In this document: positions 17,836 to 26,800 of the stretch, piece by piece
How positions within the stretch are numbered: position 1 is the first letter of the stretch
Layout of the letters: the number at the start of each line of letters is the position of its first letter
Source of the DNA: CAVTWS01 sp963738445
Lineage (GTDB): Bacteria > Actinomycetota > Acidimicrobiia > Acidimicrobiales > SHLQ01
NCBI GenBank assembly: GCA_963738445.1
Contig: CAVTWS010000018.1
Location: forward strand, 1-64,000
Reading direction: 5' to 3'
Length of the DNA stretch: 64,000 bases
Notes under the pieces: generated by a model
Databases searched by the model: none
What the model was told of the DNA's origin: nothing
The model's input: only the letters and a program-made list of their open reading frames with translations
Position numbers and translations under genes: made by a program

Positions 17836-17989
17836 GGGGGCATGTTTGCCCGGCCGCGGGCGACGCGCCACTTCCCCGCCAGAAATCGACGCCCCGATGG
17901 ACACGAACACTTGCACCGGCATAGGCCGAAAGTCCTAGAGTGCGGCTACCGATCCCAGCCGGGGTCCCACCACGCCACGGAGCACGCAC

Positions 17990-18745
17990 ATGAGGTTGTT
18001 CGAGGAGTTCTTCGAGTTCGGACAGGGTTTGCACTTCCTGAGCCGTTACGCGCACGTCCTGTTCGGCGTCACCTGGATCGGGCTCCTGTACTTCTTCAAC
18101 TTCGTTCAGGTGCCGGCGTTCGCCGAGATGGAGGCCGCCTCGCGATCCGAGGCCCTGCGCAAGATCACCTCCCGAGCCTTGTGGTGGTTCCGTTGGGCCG
18201 CCATGGCGACCCTGCTCAGTGGCATCTTGATGTTCGTCATCGGCGCCGACGAGTACACCCCGGACACATCGCCCGGCCTGAGCATCACCCTGGGCGCGCT
18301 CCTCGGCATCACCATGGCCGCCAACGTCTGGATGGTCATCTGGCCCAACCAGCGCATCAACATCGGTTCGGCCGAGGCGGTCGCCGCCGGCCGCGAAGCC
18401 GATCCGGCAGCTGCCGGTGCCGCGAAGGCTGCTGGCCGGGCGAGCCGGGCCAACGCCTTCTTCTCCATCCCGATGCTCATGTTCATGGTGTTCACGAGCC
18501 ACTTCTCGGGCAACTTCGGTGAGTCCGACGGCGAGCTCGGTGGGGGCCGGTGGGTGGTGTGGATCCTGTTCCTCGTCGTCTGGATCTTCGCTGAGCTGAG
18601 TGCCCTCGGAAAGCTCCCCGGCGGCCTCGACAGCCCGTTCAACAAGATGGTGCTCGACGATCACCGCAAGACGATCTATGCCGGAATCATCTTCGCCGCA
18701 GTGATGTACTTCATCGGCTGGGAGCTCATCCTCGGCACCCCCTGA
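17990..18745 (+). CDS. Urate hydroxylase PuuD-like membrane protein
   Basis: A 251-residue protein matching the membrane domain of PuuD (urate oxidase N-terminal family). It has helices in LFGVTWIGLLYFFNFVQVPA, an invariant-type WWFRWAAMATLLSGILMF, the MVIWPNQRINIGS segment and SIPMLMFMVFTSHF, and it ends with the helix IIFAAVMYFIGWELIL. Proteobacterial PuuD carries a C-terminal cytochrome c domain and oxidises urate; that domain and a CXXCH motif are absent here. The protein may depend on a separate electron acceptor or have another role. No purine-degradation genes adjoin it. A strong hairpin follows at 18761-18795. Confidence 0.82.
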   Translation: MRLFEEFFEFGQGLHFLSRYAHVLFGVTWIGLLYFFNFVQVPAFAEMEAASRSEALRKITSRALWWFRWAAMATLLSGILMFVIGADEYTPDTSPGLSITLGALLGITMAANVWMVIWPNQRINIGSAEAVAAGREADPAAAGAAKAAGRASRANAFFSIPMLMFMVFTSHFSGNFGESDGELGGGRWVVWILFLVVWIFAELSALGKLPGGLDSPFNKMVLDDHRKTIYAGIIFAAVMYFIGWELILGTP

Positions 18746-18760
18746 CACCGTCCGCTTGAC

Positions 18761-18795
18761 GCGAACGAGCCCGCCCAACCGGCGGGCTCGTTCGC
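18761..18795. terminator. Bidirectional terminator hairpin
   Basis: Perfect 15-bp arms GCGAACGAGCCCGCC and GGCGGGCTCGTTCGC around a 5-base loop lie between the ends of the PuuD-like gene (18745) and the convergent cupredoxin gene (18818). There is no U-tract, so termination probably relies on the very stable stem, as is common in GC-rich actinobacteria. Confidence 0.85.
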
Positions 18796-18817
18796 ATCTT
18801 CGTCAGCGTCACGACGT

Positions 18818-19195
18818 TCAGCTCACCGTGAGGGTGCCTTCCATACCACCGTCGCGGTGGCCCGGGATGTCACAGAAGAACACGTACTCGCCGGCGGCGA
18901 GCTCGACGGTGCCGCGGTCGTCGTCGAGGAGTCGGAAGTCGTCGACGCCCTCGATCACGAGCGAGTGAGCGAGCCCACCCTCGTTGGTCATGTCGATGGT
19001 GACGGGCCCGGCCGGTGCGGCAGCGGCCGCTGGGTCGAACGCAAAGCTGTCGAGCGCGGCGATCTCGATCACGGTGCCCTCGTCGACGGGGGCCCCGCCG
19101 TCAGCGCCGGCATCATCGTCGTCGTCGCCACCACAGGCTCCGAGCATCAGACCACCGGCCATCACGGCCGCCGCGGTCCAGGTCAGGGAACGCAT
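18818..19195 (-). CDS. Cupredoxin-like copper-binding lipoprotein
   Basis: A 125-residue secreted blue-copper-type protein. ATG 19195 follows a GAGGAGG ribosome site. The signal has a hydrophobic core and lipobox (VMAGGLMLGACGGDDDD). The plastocyanin-like domain contains the expected copper ligands: His in GGLAHSLVIEG, then Cys and His in YVFFCDIPGHRDGGMEG with the Met of GGMEG as likely axial ligand. Such proteins shuttle electrons or hold copper outside the membrane. There is no oxidase or nitrite reductase nearby to indicate a partner, though the PuuD-like protein converges on it. Upstream lies a hairpin element that separates it from the aldehyde dehydrogenase gene. Confidence 0.88.
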   Translation of the reverse strand: MRSLTWTAAAVMAGGLMLGACGGDDDDDAGADGGAPVDEGTVIEIAALDSFAFDPAAAAAPAGPVTIDMTNEGGLAHSLVIEGVDDFRLLDDDRGTVELAAGEYVFFCDIPGHRDGGMEGTLTVS

Positions 19196-19306
19196 TCTGT
19201 CCTCCTCGTCGAGTACCAGGCTCCGAGCCGGGCGCTCGACGAGGATGCTAGCGACGGACACCCGTCCCCCGATCAGCGCCCCTCGTCACAGAACCACCCC
19301 ACCCCC

Positions 19307-19384
19307 GTTCTGGGAGACCAACCCGTCGCCTACACGACCACCGTGTCTCCCAGAACGATCGCGTCTCCCAGAACGATCGCGTCT
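19307..19384. repeat. 50-bp hairpin element (copy A) with attached 18-bp tandem repeat
   Basis: GTTCTGGGAGAC at 19307-19318 pairs exactly with GTCTCCCAGAAC at 19345-19356. Between them is CAACCCGTCGCCTACACGAC plus six bases. The right arm with GATCGC is repeated in tandem (18-bp units at 19345-19362 and 19363-19380, plus four bases). A homologous 50-bp element lies at 52767-52816. The element lies between the end of the aldehyde dehydrogenase gene and the start of the cupredoxin gene, so it may also act as a terminator. Confidence 0.75.
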
Positions 19385-19425
19385 GCTGGCCACCTCACTC
19401 CGCACCGTTCGGCAGCGGGTCGGAT

Positions 19426-20853
19426 TCAGGACGCGATGTTGCTCATCACGTGTTTGATGCGGGTGTAGTCCTCGAAGCCGTACATGGAGAGGTCCTTGCC
19501 GTATCCGGAGTGTTTGAAGCCGCCGTGGGGCATCTCGGCGACGAGTGGGATGTGGGTGTTGATCCACACGCAGCCGAAGTCGAGGTTCTTGGCCATGCGC
19601 ATGGCGCGGCCGTGGTCCTTCGTCCACACCGATGACGACAGGCCGTACTCCACGCCGTTCGCCCACCGCAACGCTTCGGCTTCATCGCTGAAACGCTGGA
19701 CGGTGATGACCGGGCCGAAGATCTCGGTCTGGATCATGTCGTCGTCCTGGCGCAGCTCGCTGACGACGGTGGGCTCGAAGAAGTAGCCCCGGTCGCCGGT
19801 GCGGTGCCCGCCCGTCTGGACCTGCGCGTGGGCGGGAGGTGCGTCGAAGAAGCCCTGGACCCGGGCCAGCTGGTTGGCGCTGTTGAGCGGACCATAGAGG
19901 GCGTCCTCGTTCTCGGGGCCGCCGGTCACCGTGCCTCGAGCCTGCTCGGCGAGAGCGGCGACGAAGTCGTCGTGGACGCCCGGGCCGGCGAGCACCCGGG
20001 TGGCCGCAGTGCAGTCCTGCCCGGCGTTGAAGTAGCCGGCGATGGCGATCGCCTCTGCGGCCGCCTCGACGTCCGCGTCGTCGAACACGATCACCGGTGC
20101 CTTGCCACCCAGCTCGAGGTGGACCTTCTTCAGGCTGGCGGCGGCGGCCGCCGCCACCTCCATCCCGGCCCGCACCGAGCCGGTCACCGACACCATCTGC
20201 GGGACCGGATGGGTGACCATGCCCCGCCCGGTGTCGCGGTCGCCGCAGATCACGTTGAGCACGCCGGGGGGCAGGAACTCGGCGGCGATCTCCGCCAGCA
20301 GCAGCGCCGAGGCCGGTGTGGTGTCCGATGGCTTGAGCACCACGGTGTTCCCGGCGGCGATCGCCGGAGCGAACTTCCACACCGCCATCATCATGGGGTA
20401 GTTCCACGGGGCGACCTGGGCGCACACACCGATCGGCTCGCGTCGGATCATCGACGTGTGGTCAGCCATGTACTCACCGGCCGACCGACCTTCGAGCATC
20501 CGGGCCGCGCCGGCGAAGAAGCGGATCTGGTCGACCATCGGCGGCACTTCTTCCGAGGTCGTCAAGCCGATGGGCTTGCCGGTGTTCTCGACTTCGGTGG
20601 CGATGATCTCCGCGGCTCGCGCTTCGATGGCGTCAGCGATGCGGAACATGGCCAGGCTGCGCTCGGACGGCGTGGAGTTGCGCCAGCCCTCGAACGCCGT
20701 GGACGCGGCGGCGAACGCCGCATCGAGGTCGGCGGGCCCGGAGATGGGCGCGTCGGTGTACGCCTCCCCCGTGGAGGGATTGATCACCTGGCTGGTGCTG
20801 CCCTCGAGCTGGTCGACGTACGATCCATTGACGAAGTTGCGAAGGCTGGCCAT
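19426..20853 (-). CDS. Aldehyde dehydrogenase, gamma-aminobutyraldehyde/betaine aldehyde type
   Basis: A 475-residue NAD-dependent aldehyde dehydrogenase. ATG 20853 follows a GGAG site, giving MASLRNFVNGSYVDQLEG. The cofactor and active-site motifs are intact: APWNYPMMMAVWKFAPAI, SVTGSVRAGMEVAAAAA, catalytic Glu in VHLELGGKAPVIVFDDAD, and catalytic Cys in YFNAGQDCTAATRVL. The C-terminal block EMPHGGFKHSGYGKDLSMYG is typical of gamma-aminobutyraldehyde dehydrogenases, which make GABA from putrescine-derived aldehyde. It is monocistronic. The class III aminotransferase at 34 kb could supply an amino-aldehyde, but the distance makes that only a suggestion. Confidence 0.9.
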   Translation of the reverse strand: MASLRNFVNGSYVDQLEGSTSQVINPSTGEAYTDAPISGPADLDAAFAAASTAFEGWRNSTPSERSLAMFRIADAIEARAAEIIATEVENTGKPIGLTTSEEVPPMVDQIRFFAGAARMLEGRSAGEYMADHTSMIRREPIGVCAQVAPWNYPMMMAVWKFAPAIAAGNTVVLKPSDTTPASALLLAEIAAEFLPPGVLNVICGDRDTGRGMVTHPVPQMVSVTGSVRAGMEVAAAAAASLKKVHLELGGKAPVIVFDDADVEAAAEAIAIAGYFNAGQDCTAATRVLAGPGVHDDFVAALAEQARGTVTGGPENEDALYGPLNSANQLARVQGFFDAPPAHAQVQTGGHRTGDRGYFFEPTVVSELRQDDDMIQTEIFGPVITVQRFSDEAEALRWANGVEYGLSSSVWTKDHGRAMRMAKNLDFGCVWINTHIPLVAEMPHGGFKHSGYGKDLSMYGFEDYTRIKHVMSNIAS

Positions 20854-21039
20854 GGGGTGTCTCCTCACGAAGGGTGGAGTGGTCGACGGCGACGATACTT
20901 GCAACCGACCACCTGGGTCATCGACAACGGTTGGAGGCCCGACGATCCTTCATGGCAGCGCCACCCGCAAGAATCGGTACATGCCGCTCTGCTCTCCGTC
21001 TCGTGCGTGCACTCCTCCGAACAAGTCGGGCCCGCTCCG

Positions 21040-22305
21040 ATGAGCGGGATCTGGTTTCAGCTGGCGCTCATCGCGGCCCTCGTTCTCGTCAACGCAGTCC
21101 TGGCGGGGTCGGAGATGGCCCTGGTGTCTCTGCGCGATGTCCAGCTGACCCGGCTGTCGACTCGGGGCGGTGCGGGCCGTGCCCTGCACGAGCTGACACG
21201 GGAACCCACCCGATTCCTTGCCACCATCCAGGTCGGGATCACCGTGGCCGGATTCATGGCGTCGGCCTCCGCAGCCGTGTCTCTTGCTCAACCCGTCGAG
21301 GATCGTCTCGGGTTTCTCGACGGAGCCGCCGGTGGCGTCTCGATCATGCTCGTCACGATCGCCCTGTCGTACGTCACCCTCGTGCTCGGCGAGCTCGCCC
21401 CGAAACGCATCGCCATGCAGCGGGCCGAGGGTTGGGCGTTGTTGGTGGCCCGACCGCTGGGCAGTCTCTCAGTGGCGACACGGCCCGTGGTGTGGGGCCT
21501 CTCGCGCTCGACGGATGTCGTCGTGCGGCTGTTGGGGTTCGACCCTCACCACGACGGCGCCGACGTGACCGAGGAGGAGCTGCGCGACATGGTGGCCGCT
21601 CAGGTCAGCTTCTCGACGGAGCAACGGGCCATCATCGACGGCGCCTTCGAGATCGCCCGCCGCACCCTGCGAGAGGTACTGAGACCACGAACCTCGGTGT
21701 TCACCCTGGACGCGTCCCTTCCGGTCCCCGAAGCTCGCCGAGCACTCGCCGGATCAGGCCATTCCCGCGCTCCCGTGTGCGACGACGGCGAGCTCGACGC
21801 AGTCATCGGTGTCGTCCACCTCCGTGATCTCCTCGATGACCTGCCCATCGACGATCTGGCCGCCCGAGCGACGACGGTCACCGTCTTTCCCGAGTCGGCC
21901 CACGTGCTCGATGTCCTTCACGTCATGCAGCTGTCGCGAGTTCAGATGGCGATCGTCATCAACGAACACGGCGGCGCCGAAGGGATCATCACGGTCGAGG
22001 ATCTGATCGAGGAGCTGGTCGGCGAGATCTACGACGAGACCGATCGTGACATCGTCCAGGTCCGCCGGCTCGACGACGGGACACTCGTGCTATCGGGATC
22101 GTTCCCCATCCACGACCTCCCGGATCTCGGTATCGAGGTTCCCGACGGTCCGTACTCCACAGTTGCGGGGCTGGTCCTGGCCCTGCTGCAGCGGGTGCCC
22201 GAGGCACCGGGTGACACCGTCTCGGTCGCGGGCTGGGAACTGACCGTGACCGGAGTGGAGGAGCGCCGGCTGACCGAGATTCGCTTCCGCCCCCGACACG
22301 ACTGA
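21040..22305 (+). CDS. CNNM/CorC (hemolysin C-like) transporter-associated CBS protein
   Basis: A 421-residue protein with the DUF21-CBS-CorC architecture. ATG 21040 gives a membrane start, MSGIWFQLALIAALVLVNAV, then LAGSEMALVSLRDVQLTRL, a signature of the DUF21 transmembrane domain (to about residue 190), which includes LVLGELAPKRIAMQRAEGWA. A pair of CBS domains follows (VLRPRTSVFTLDASLPVPEA; VINEHGGAEGIITVEDLIEE). A CorC_HlyC domain is at the C-terminus. The family is tied to magnesium or other divalent-cation efflux. A promoter is expected in the 186-bp divergent gap with the aldehyde dehydrogenase. The next gene starts 75 bp downstream. Confidence 0.92.
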   Translation: MSGIWFQLALIAALVLVNAVLAGSEMALVSLRDVQLTRLSTRGGAGRALHELTREPTRFLATIQVGITVAGFMASASAAVSLAQPVEDRLGFLDGAAGGVSIMLVTIALSYVTLVLGELAPKRIAMQRAEGWALLVARPLGSLSVATRPVVWGLSRSTDVVVRLLGFDPHHDGADVTEEELRDMVAAQVSFSTEQRAIIDGAFEIARRTLREVLRPRTSVFTLDASLPVPEARRALAGSGHSRAPVCDDGELDAVIGVVHLRDLLDDLPIDDLAARATTVTVFPESAHVLDVLHVMQLSRVQMAIVINEHGGAEGIITVEDLIEELVGEIYDETDRDIVQVRRLDDGTLVLSGSFPIHDLPDLGIEVPDGPYSTVAGLVLALLQRVPEAPGDTVSVAGWELTVTGVEERRLTEIRFRPRHD

Positions 22306-22380
22306 CGGCGAGAGGTGCGAACGAGGCGCTGGTGCGGGACAATCATGACGGATACGAGCCGAGGCGACGGAAGGGGAACG

Positions 22381-23856
22381 ATGGAGCAGCTCAGCGGGCT
22401 CGATGCCAGCTTCTTGGCGGTGGAGTCCGGCTCTCTGCTCGGCCACGTCACCGGCGTCCTGATCCTCGATCCCTCGACCAGTTCCGCCCCCCTGACCGTC
22501 GATCGGCTGCGCGCCCACATCGATGCCCGCACGGTCGGTGTGGCGCCACTGCGGCGTCGGATCGTCGAAGTGCCGCTCGGACTCGACCGGCCGTGGTGGA
22601 TCGACGTGGAGAAGCTCGACCTCGAGCAGCACATCAAGAGCGTCACCGTTCCGGCCCCGGGCGGCCGGGTCGAGCTCGCCGAGCTGGCCGGGCAGTTCCA
22701 CAGCGTCCCCCTCGACCGCTCACGGCCCCTCTGGGAGCTCTGGCTTGCCGACGGCCTCGCCGACGGCTGTCTCGCCATGATCACCAAGGTGCACCACGCC
22801 GCGATCGATGGTCTGTCCGGCGTGGAGATCCTCGGCGCACTGGTCGACCTCGACGCCGACGGCCTGATGCCCGCGCTTCCGGGCCGTCGGGAATCCCCGC
22901 CGTCACCGGTCACGGAGCCCCCGTCGGCGGCGTGGCTGCTGGGCCAGGCCGGCCTCAACCTGGCCCGCTCCCCCATGCGGGCCATCGAGATGACGAAGCA
23001 GGTGGCCCGGTCGCTGCCAGCCCTCCGGCCGTTGTTGGGGTCGCGGGGCCCGGCCGCCACCGGCGAGGAGTCCCTGATCGACCTGATTCGTCAGCCCGCC
23101 TTCACCCCACCGAGCGTCGCGTTCAACGGGCTCATCGGGCCCGGACGGAGCTTCACCTACGCCAGCATCGACCTGGGTGAGGTCAAGGCCATCAAGTCGG
23201 CCGCCGGGGTCACCGTGAACGACGTCGCGCTCACCGTCGTGGCCGGAGCGCTGCGTCACTGGTTGGCCGACCACGGCGGCATCCCGGACCGCCCGCTGAC
23301 CGCGGCGATCCCCGTGTCGACCCGCAGTCCGGACCACGGTGGTGCGCTGGGCAATCACATCTCGATCATGGTCACCACCCTCGCCACCCACATCGCCGAC
23401 CCGGCCCGGCGCCTCGCCGCCATCGCCGACGGAACGAAGCTGGCCAAGACCCAACACGGCGCTCTCCCGGCCAGCATCCTCACCGACATCACCCAGGTCG
23501 CACCCCCCGCCGTGCTCGGCGCCGCCACCCGTCTCATCACCGGACTCCGACTGGGCGCCGCGGCGCCCCTGGTCAACCTGGTGGTGTCCAACGTGCCGGG
23601 ACCCCCGGTCGACCTGTACCTGGCGGGCGCGCTGGTCCGGCACCACTACCCGTTGTCGGCGATCATCGATGGCGCCGGCCTCAACATCACCGTGATGTCG
23701 GTCGGGGATCATCTCGATGTCGGCATCGTGTCCGACGGCGTGCTCGTCGCCGACCAGTGGGAGCTGGCTGACGCGGTGCCCGTCGCCCTGGCCGAGCTCG
23801 CCGCCGCCACCAAACCAGCGGCGCCCCGGGCGAGGAAGAAGAAGACCCAGCCGTGA
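22381..23856 (+). CDS. Wax ester synthase/diacylglycerol O-acyltransferase (WS/DGAT)
   Basis: A 491-residue acyltransferase that esterifies diacylglycerol or fatty alcohol with acyl-CoA to make storage lipid. ATG 22381 follows GGAAGGGGAAC and gives MEQLSGLDASFLAVESGSLL. The catalytic HHxxxDG motif is KVHHAAIDGLSG at about residue 139. Further family blocks are PLDRSRPLWELWLADGL, AAIPVSTRSPDHGGALGNHI and LVVSNVPGPPVDLYLAGA. The frame is open upstream, but this start matches the family. The stop overlaps the GTG start of the glutamate dehydrogenase gene. WS/DGAT enzymes are widespread in oleaginous actinobacteria, consistent with the acyl-CoA catabolic genes elsewhere in the window. Confidence 0.93.
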   Translation: MEQLSGLDASFLAVESGSLLGHVTGVLILDPSTSSAPLTVDRLRAHIDARTVGVAPLRRRIVEVPLGLDRPWWIDVEKLDLEQHIKSVTVPAPGGRVELAELAGQFHSVPLDRSRPLWELWLADGLADGCLAMITKVHHAAIDGLSGVEILGALVDLDADGLMPALPGRRESPPSPVTEPPSAAWLLGQAGLNLARSPMRAIEMTKQVARSLPALRPLLGSRGPAATGEESLIDLIRQPAFTPPSVAFNGLIGPGRSFTYASIDLGEVKAIKSAAGVTVNDVALTVVAGALRHWLADHGGIPDRPLTAAIPVSTRSPDHGGALGNHISIMVTTLATHIADPARRLAAIADGTKLAKTQHGALPASILTDITQVAPPAVLGAATRLITGLRLGAAAPLVNLVVSNVPGPPVDLYLAGALVRHHYPLSAIIDGAGLNITVMSVGDHLDVGIVSDGVLVADQWELADAVPVALAELAAATKPAAPRARKKKTQP

Positions 23857-26800
23857 GCGCCGCCACCGAGCCGACCACCGGGGCGCTGATCCACGAGCTC
23901 GTGCAACTGGCCGGCGAACACGCCCCCCCGGCCGCCGGATCGATCGACCTGGGCCGGTTCGTGGGCGGCTACTTCGCCGATCTCGATGCGTTCGACGTCG
24001 AAGTCCGCAGCCCGGAGTCGCTCGTCGCCATCGCCCTCGACCATCTCCGGCTCGGCCTCGCCCGAACCGGCGATGAACCGAACGTCAGCGTTCACGTCCC
24101 GACGATCGTGACCCATGGGTGGTCCTCCGCCCACACCGCCGTCCAGGTGGTCAGCGACGACATGTCGTTCATCGTCAGCTCGTTGCTGGCCCTGTTCGAG
24201 CGCCGCGGCCTCGCCGTCCACCTCCTGGTTCACCCCGTTCTCAACGTCGAGCGGGTCGACGGTCGACTCGTTCGGGTGCTGGGTGAGTCCACCACCGCGG
24301 GCACCGGCGGCGAGTCCTGGGCCCACATCGAGATCGATCGGGTCACCGACGAAACCACGTTGAACGCCATCGCCGCCGATGTCCGCCGCGTCCTGAAGGA
24401 CGTGCGCGACGCCGTCCACGACGGTCCGGCCATGATCCAGCGAGCCGCCGAGCTGGCGGCCGAGCTGCGCTCGACCGACGCACCCGACGACTACCAACTG
24501 GAAGAACACGCGGCCCTCCTCGACTGGATGGCCCACGGCAACTTCGTCTTCCTCGGCTACCGCGAATACGACGTCGAGTACCCCACCGACCCGGACACCG
24601 AGGCCGCGGATGCCTCGCTCGTCTCGCGATCGGGCACCGGGTTGGGGATCCTCCGCGACGCCCAACCCCAGCGACGGAGGCTGGGCGACCTGGGCCCCCA
24701 GCTGGCGGAGCGAGCGGTGTCGCCCGTGCCGTTCGTCAACCTCACCAAGACGAACCAGCCCTCGACCGTGCATCGCAACCTGAGGATGGACTACGTCGGC
24801 GTCAAGCAGGTCGACGCCGAGGGCCGGGTCCTCGGCGAGCGCCGCTTCCTCGGCCTGTGGACCGCGAGTGCCTACACCCGGAGCGCCATGGACATCCCGG
24901 TCCTGCGGTCCAAGGTCGCCGAGGTGCTCGCCCGCAGTGGAGCCGTGCCCCGCTCGCATCAGGCGAACCAGCTCGTCAACATCCTCGAGCGGTACCCGCG
25001 CGACGAGCTCTTCCAGATCCGCGTCGACGACCTGTACGAGCACGCCCGCGGCATCCTCGCCGTGAACGAGCGCCGGATCGTGCGCCTGTTCGTGCGCCCG
25101 GATGACTACGGGCGTTTCTGGTCCGCGCTGGTGTTCGTGCCTCGCGACCGTTTCGACACCGCGACCCGGCTCCGCATCCAGGAGCTGCTCCAGGAGGTCT
25201 TCGGAGCGGACCGCCTCAACTTCACCACCCAGATCGACGACTCCGCCCTCGCTCGCCTCCACGTCACCCTCTACACCCCGGGTCGCTCGGTGCCCCCGGT
25301 CGACCTCGAGGCCCTCGAACGCAGAATCGCCCGCCTGACCCGATCCTGGTCCGACGATCTGCAACTCGCCCTGATCGACAGCGGCGGCGAGGACAAGGGG
25401 CTCGCCCGGTACCAGCGTTGGGGGCGAGCGTTCCCGGCCGCCTACCAGGAGGACATCAGCCCCGCCGCGGCGGTCACCGACATCGGCCGAGTGGAGGGAC
25501 TCAACGACGACGACATCGATGTCGAGCTCTACCACCCGCTCGACACCGGAGCCGAGATCGTGCGTCTCAAGGTGTTCCGGTCGGGCGCACCGATCCATCT
25601 CTCCGATGTCCTCCCGATCCTCCGCGACCACGGAGTCACGGTGCTCGATGAGCGTCCGTACCGGCTCCGCGACACCACTCGGTCGATCTGGATCTACGAC
25701 TTCGGTCTGGCCCTACCCGCAGCCGTTGCGGCCCAGTCGGGCAACCCCTCCTTCGCTGTCCGCTTCGCCCAGAGCTTCCTCGCCGCCTGGCGAGGCGAGA
25801 CCGAGAGCGACGGCCTCAACCGCCTGGTGGTCGAGGCCGACCTCGACCACCGTCAGGTGCTCGTCGCCCGGGCGCTGCGCCGCTTCATGCACCAACTGGG
25901 CATCCGATACAGCGACGCCTACTTCGAGCAGACGCTGGTGGGCCACGCGTCGCTCGTGCAGCTCGCCGTGGCGCTGTTCCGGGCCCGCTTCGATCCCACC
26001 GCGGTCGACCCCGACCGCGAACGCCAACTCGACGCTCAGATCGACAAGGAGCTCGCCGGCATCGTCGGCCTCGACGCCGACCGGATCCTGCAGGGCTTCC
26101 GAAACCTCATCCACGCCACTGTTCGCACCAACTTCTACCAACAGGCCGCCGCCGGCCGCACCCCCGCCTGCGTGGCGTTCAAGATCGACCCGAGCCGGAT
26201 CACCGACATGCCGCTCCCACGGCCCGAGCACGAGATCTTCGTCTACTCACCACGGGTCGAGGGCGTGCACCTCCGCATGGGCGCGGTCGCCCGGGGCGGC
26301 ATCCGCTGGTCCGATCGCCGCGAGGACTTCCGCACCGAGATCCTCGGCCTGATGAAGGCCCAGAACGTCAAGAACACGGTGATCGTGCCGGTCGGCGCCA
26401 AGGGCGGCTTCGTGCTGAAGCGGCCGCCTGCTGATCCATCGGCGATCCGCGCCGAGGTGAAGGCGTGTTACCAGCTGTTCATCGGTGCCCTGCTCGATGT
26501 CACCGACAACCTCGTCGAGGGAGCGGTCGTCCCCCCCGTTGGCCTCATCCGCCACGACCGCGACGACCCGTACCTCGTCGTCGCGGCCGACAAGGGCACG
26601 GCCACCTTCAGCGACACCGCCAACGAGATCTCGTTGGCCCGCAACTTCTGGCTCGGCGATGCGTTCGCGTCGGGCGGTTCCACCGGCTACGACCACAAGG
26701 GCATGGGGATCACCGCTCGGGGCGCCTGGGAATCGGTCACCCGGCACCTCCGTGAGCTCGGTGTCGATCCGGCCCGGAACCCCTTCACCGTGGTCGGCGT

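Noticed and set aside
20931..20998. Loose inverted CAACCG/CGGTTG elements upstream of the CNNM gene
   Set aside because: The arms are short, the spacing is long and no regulator is adjacent.
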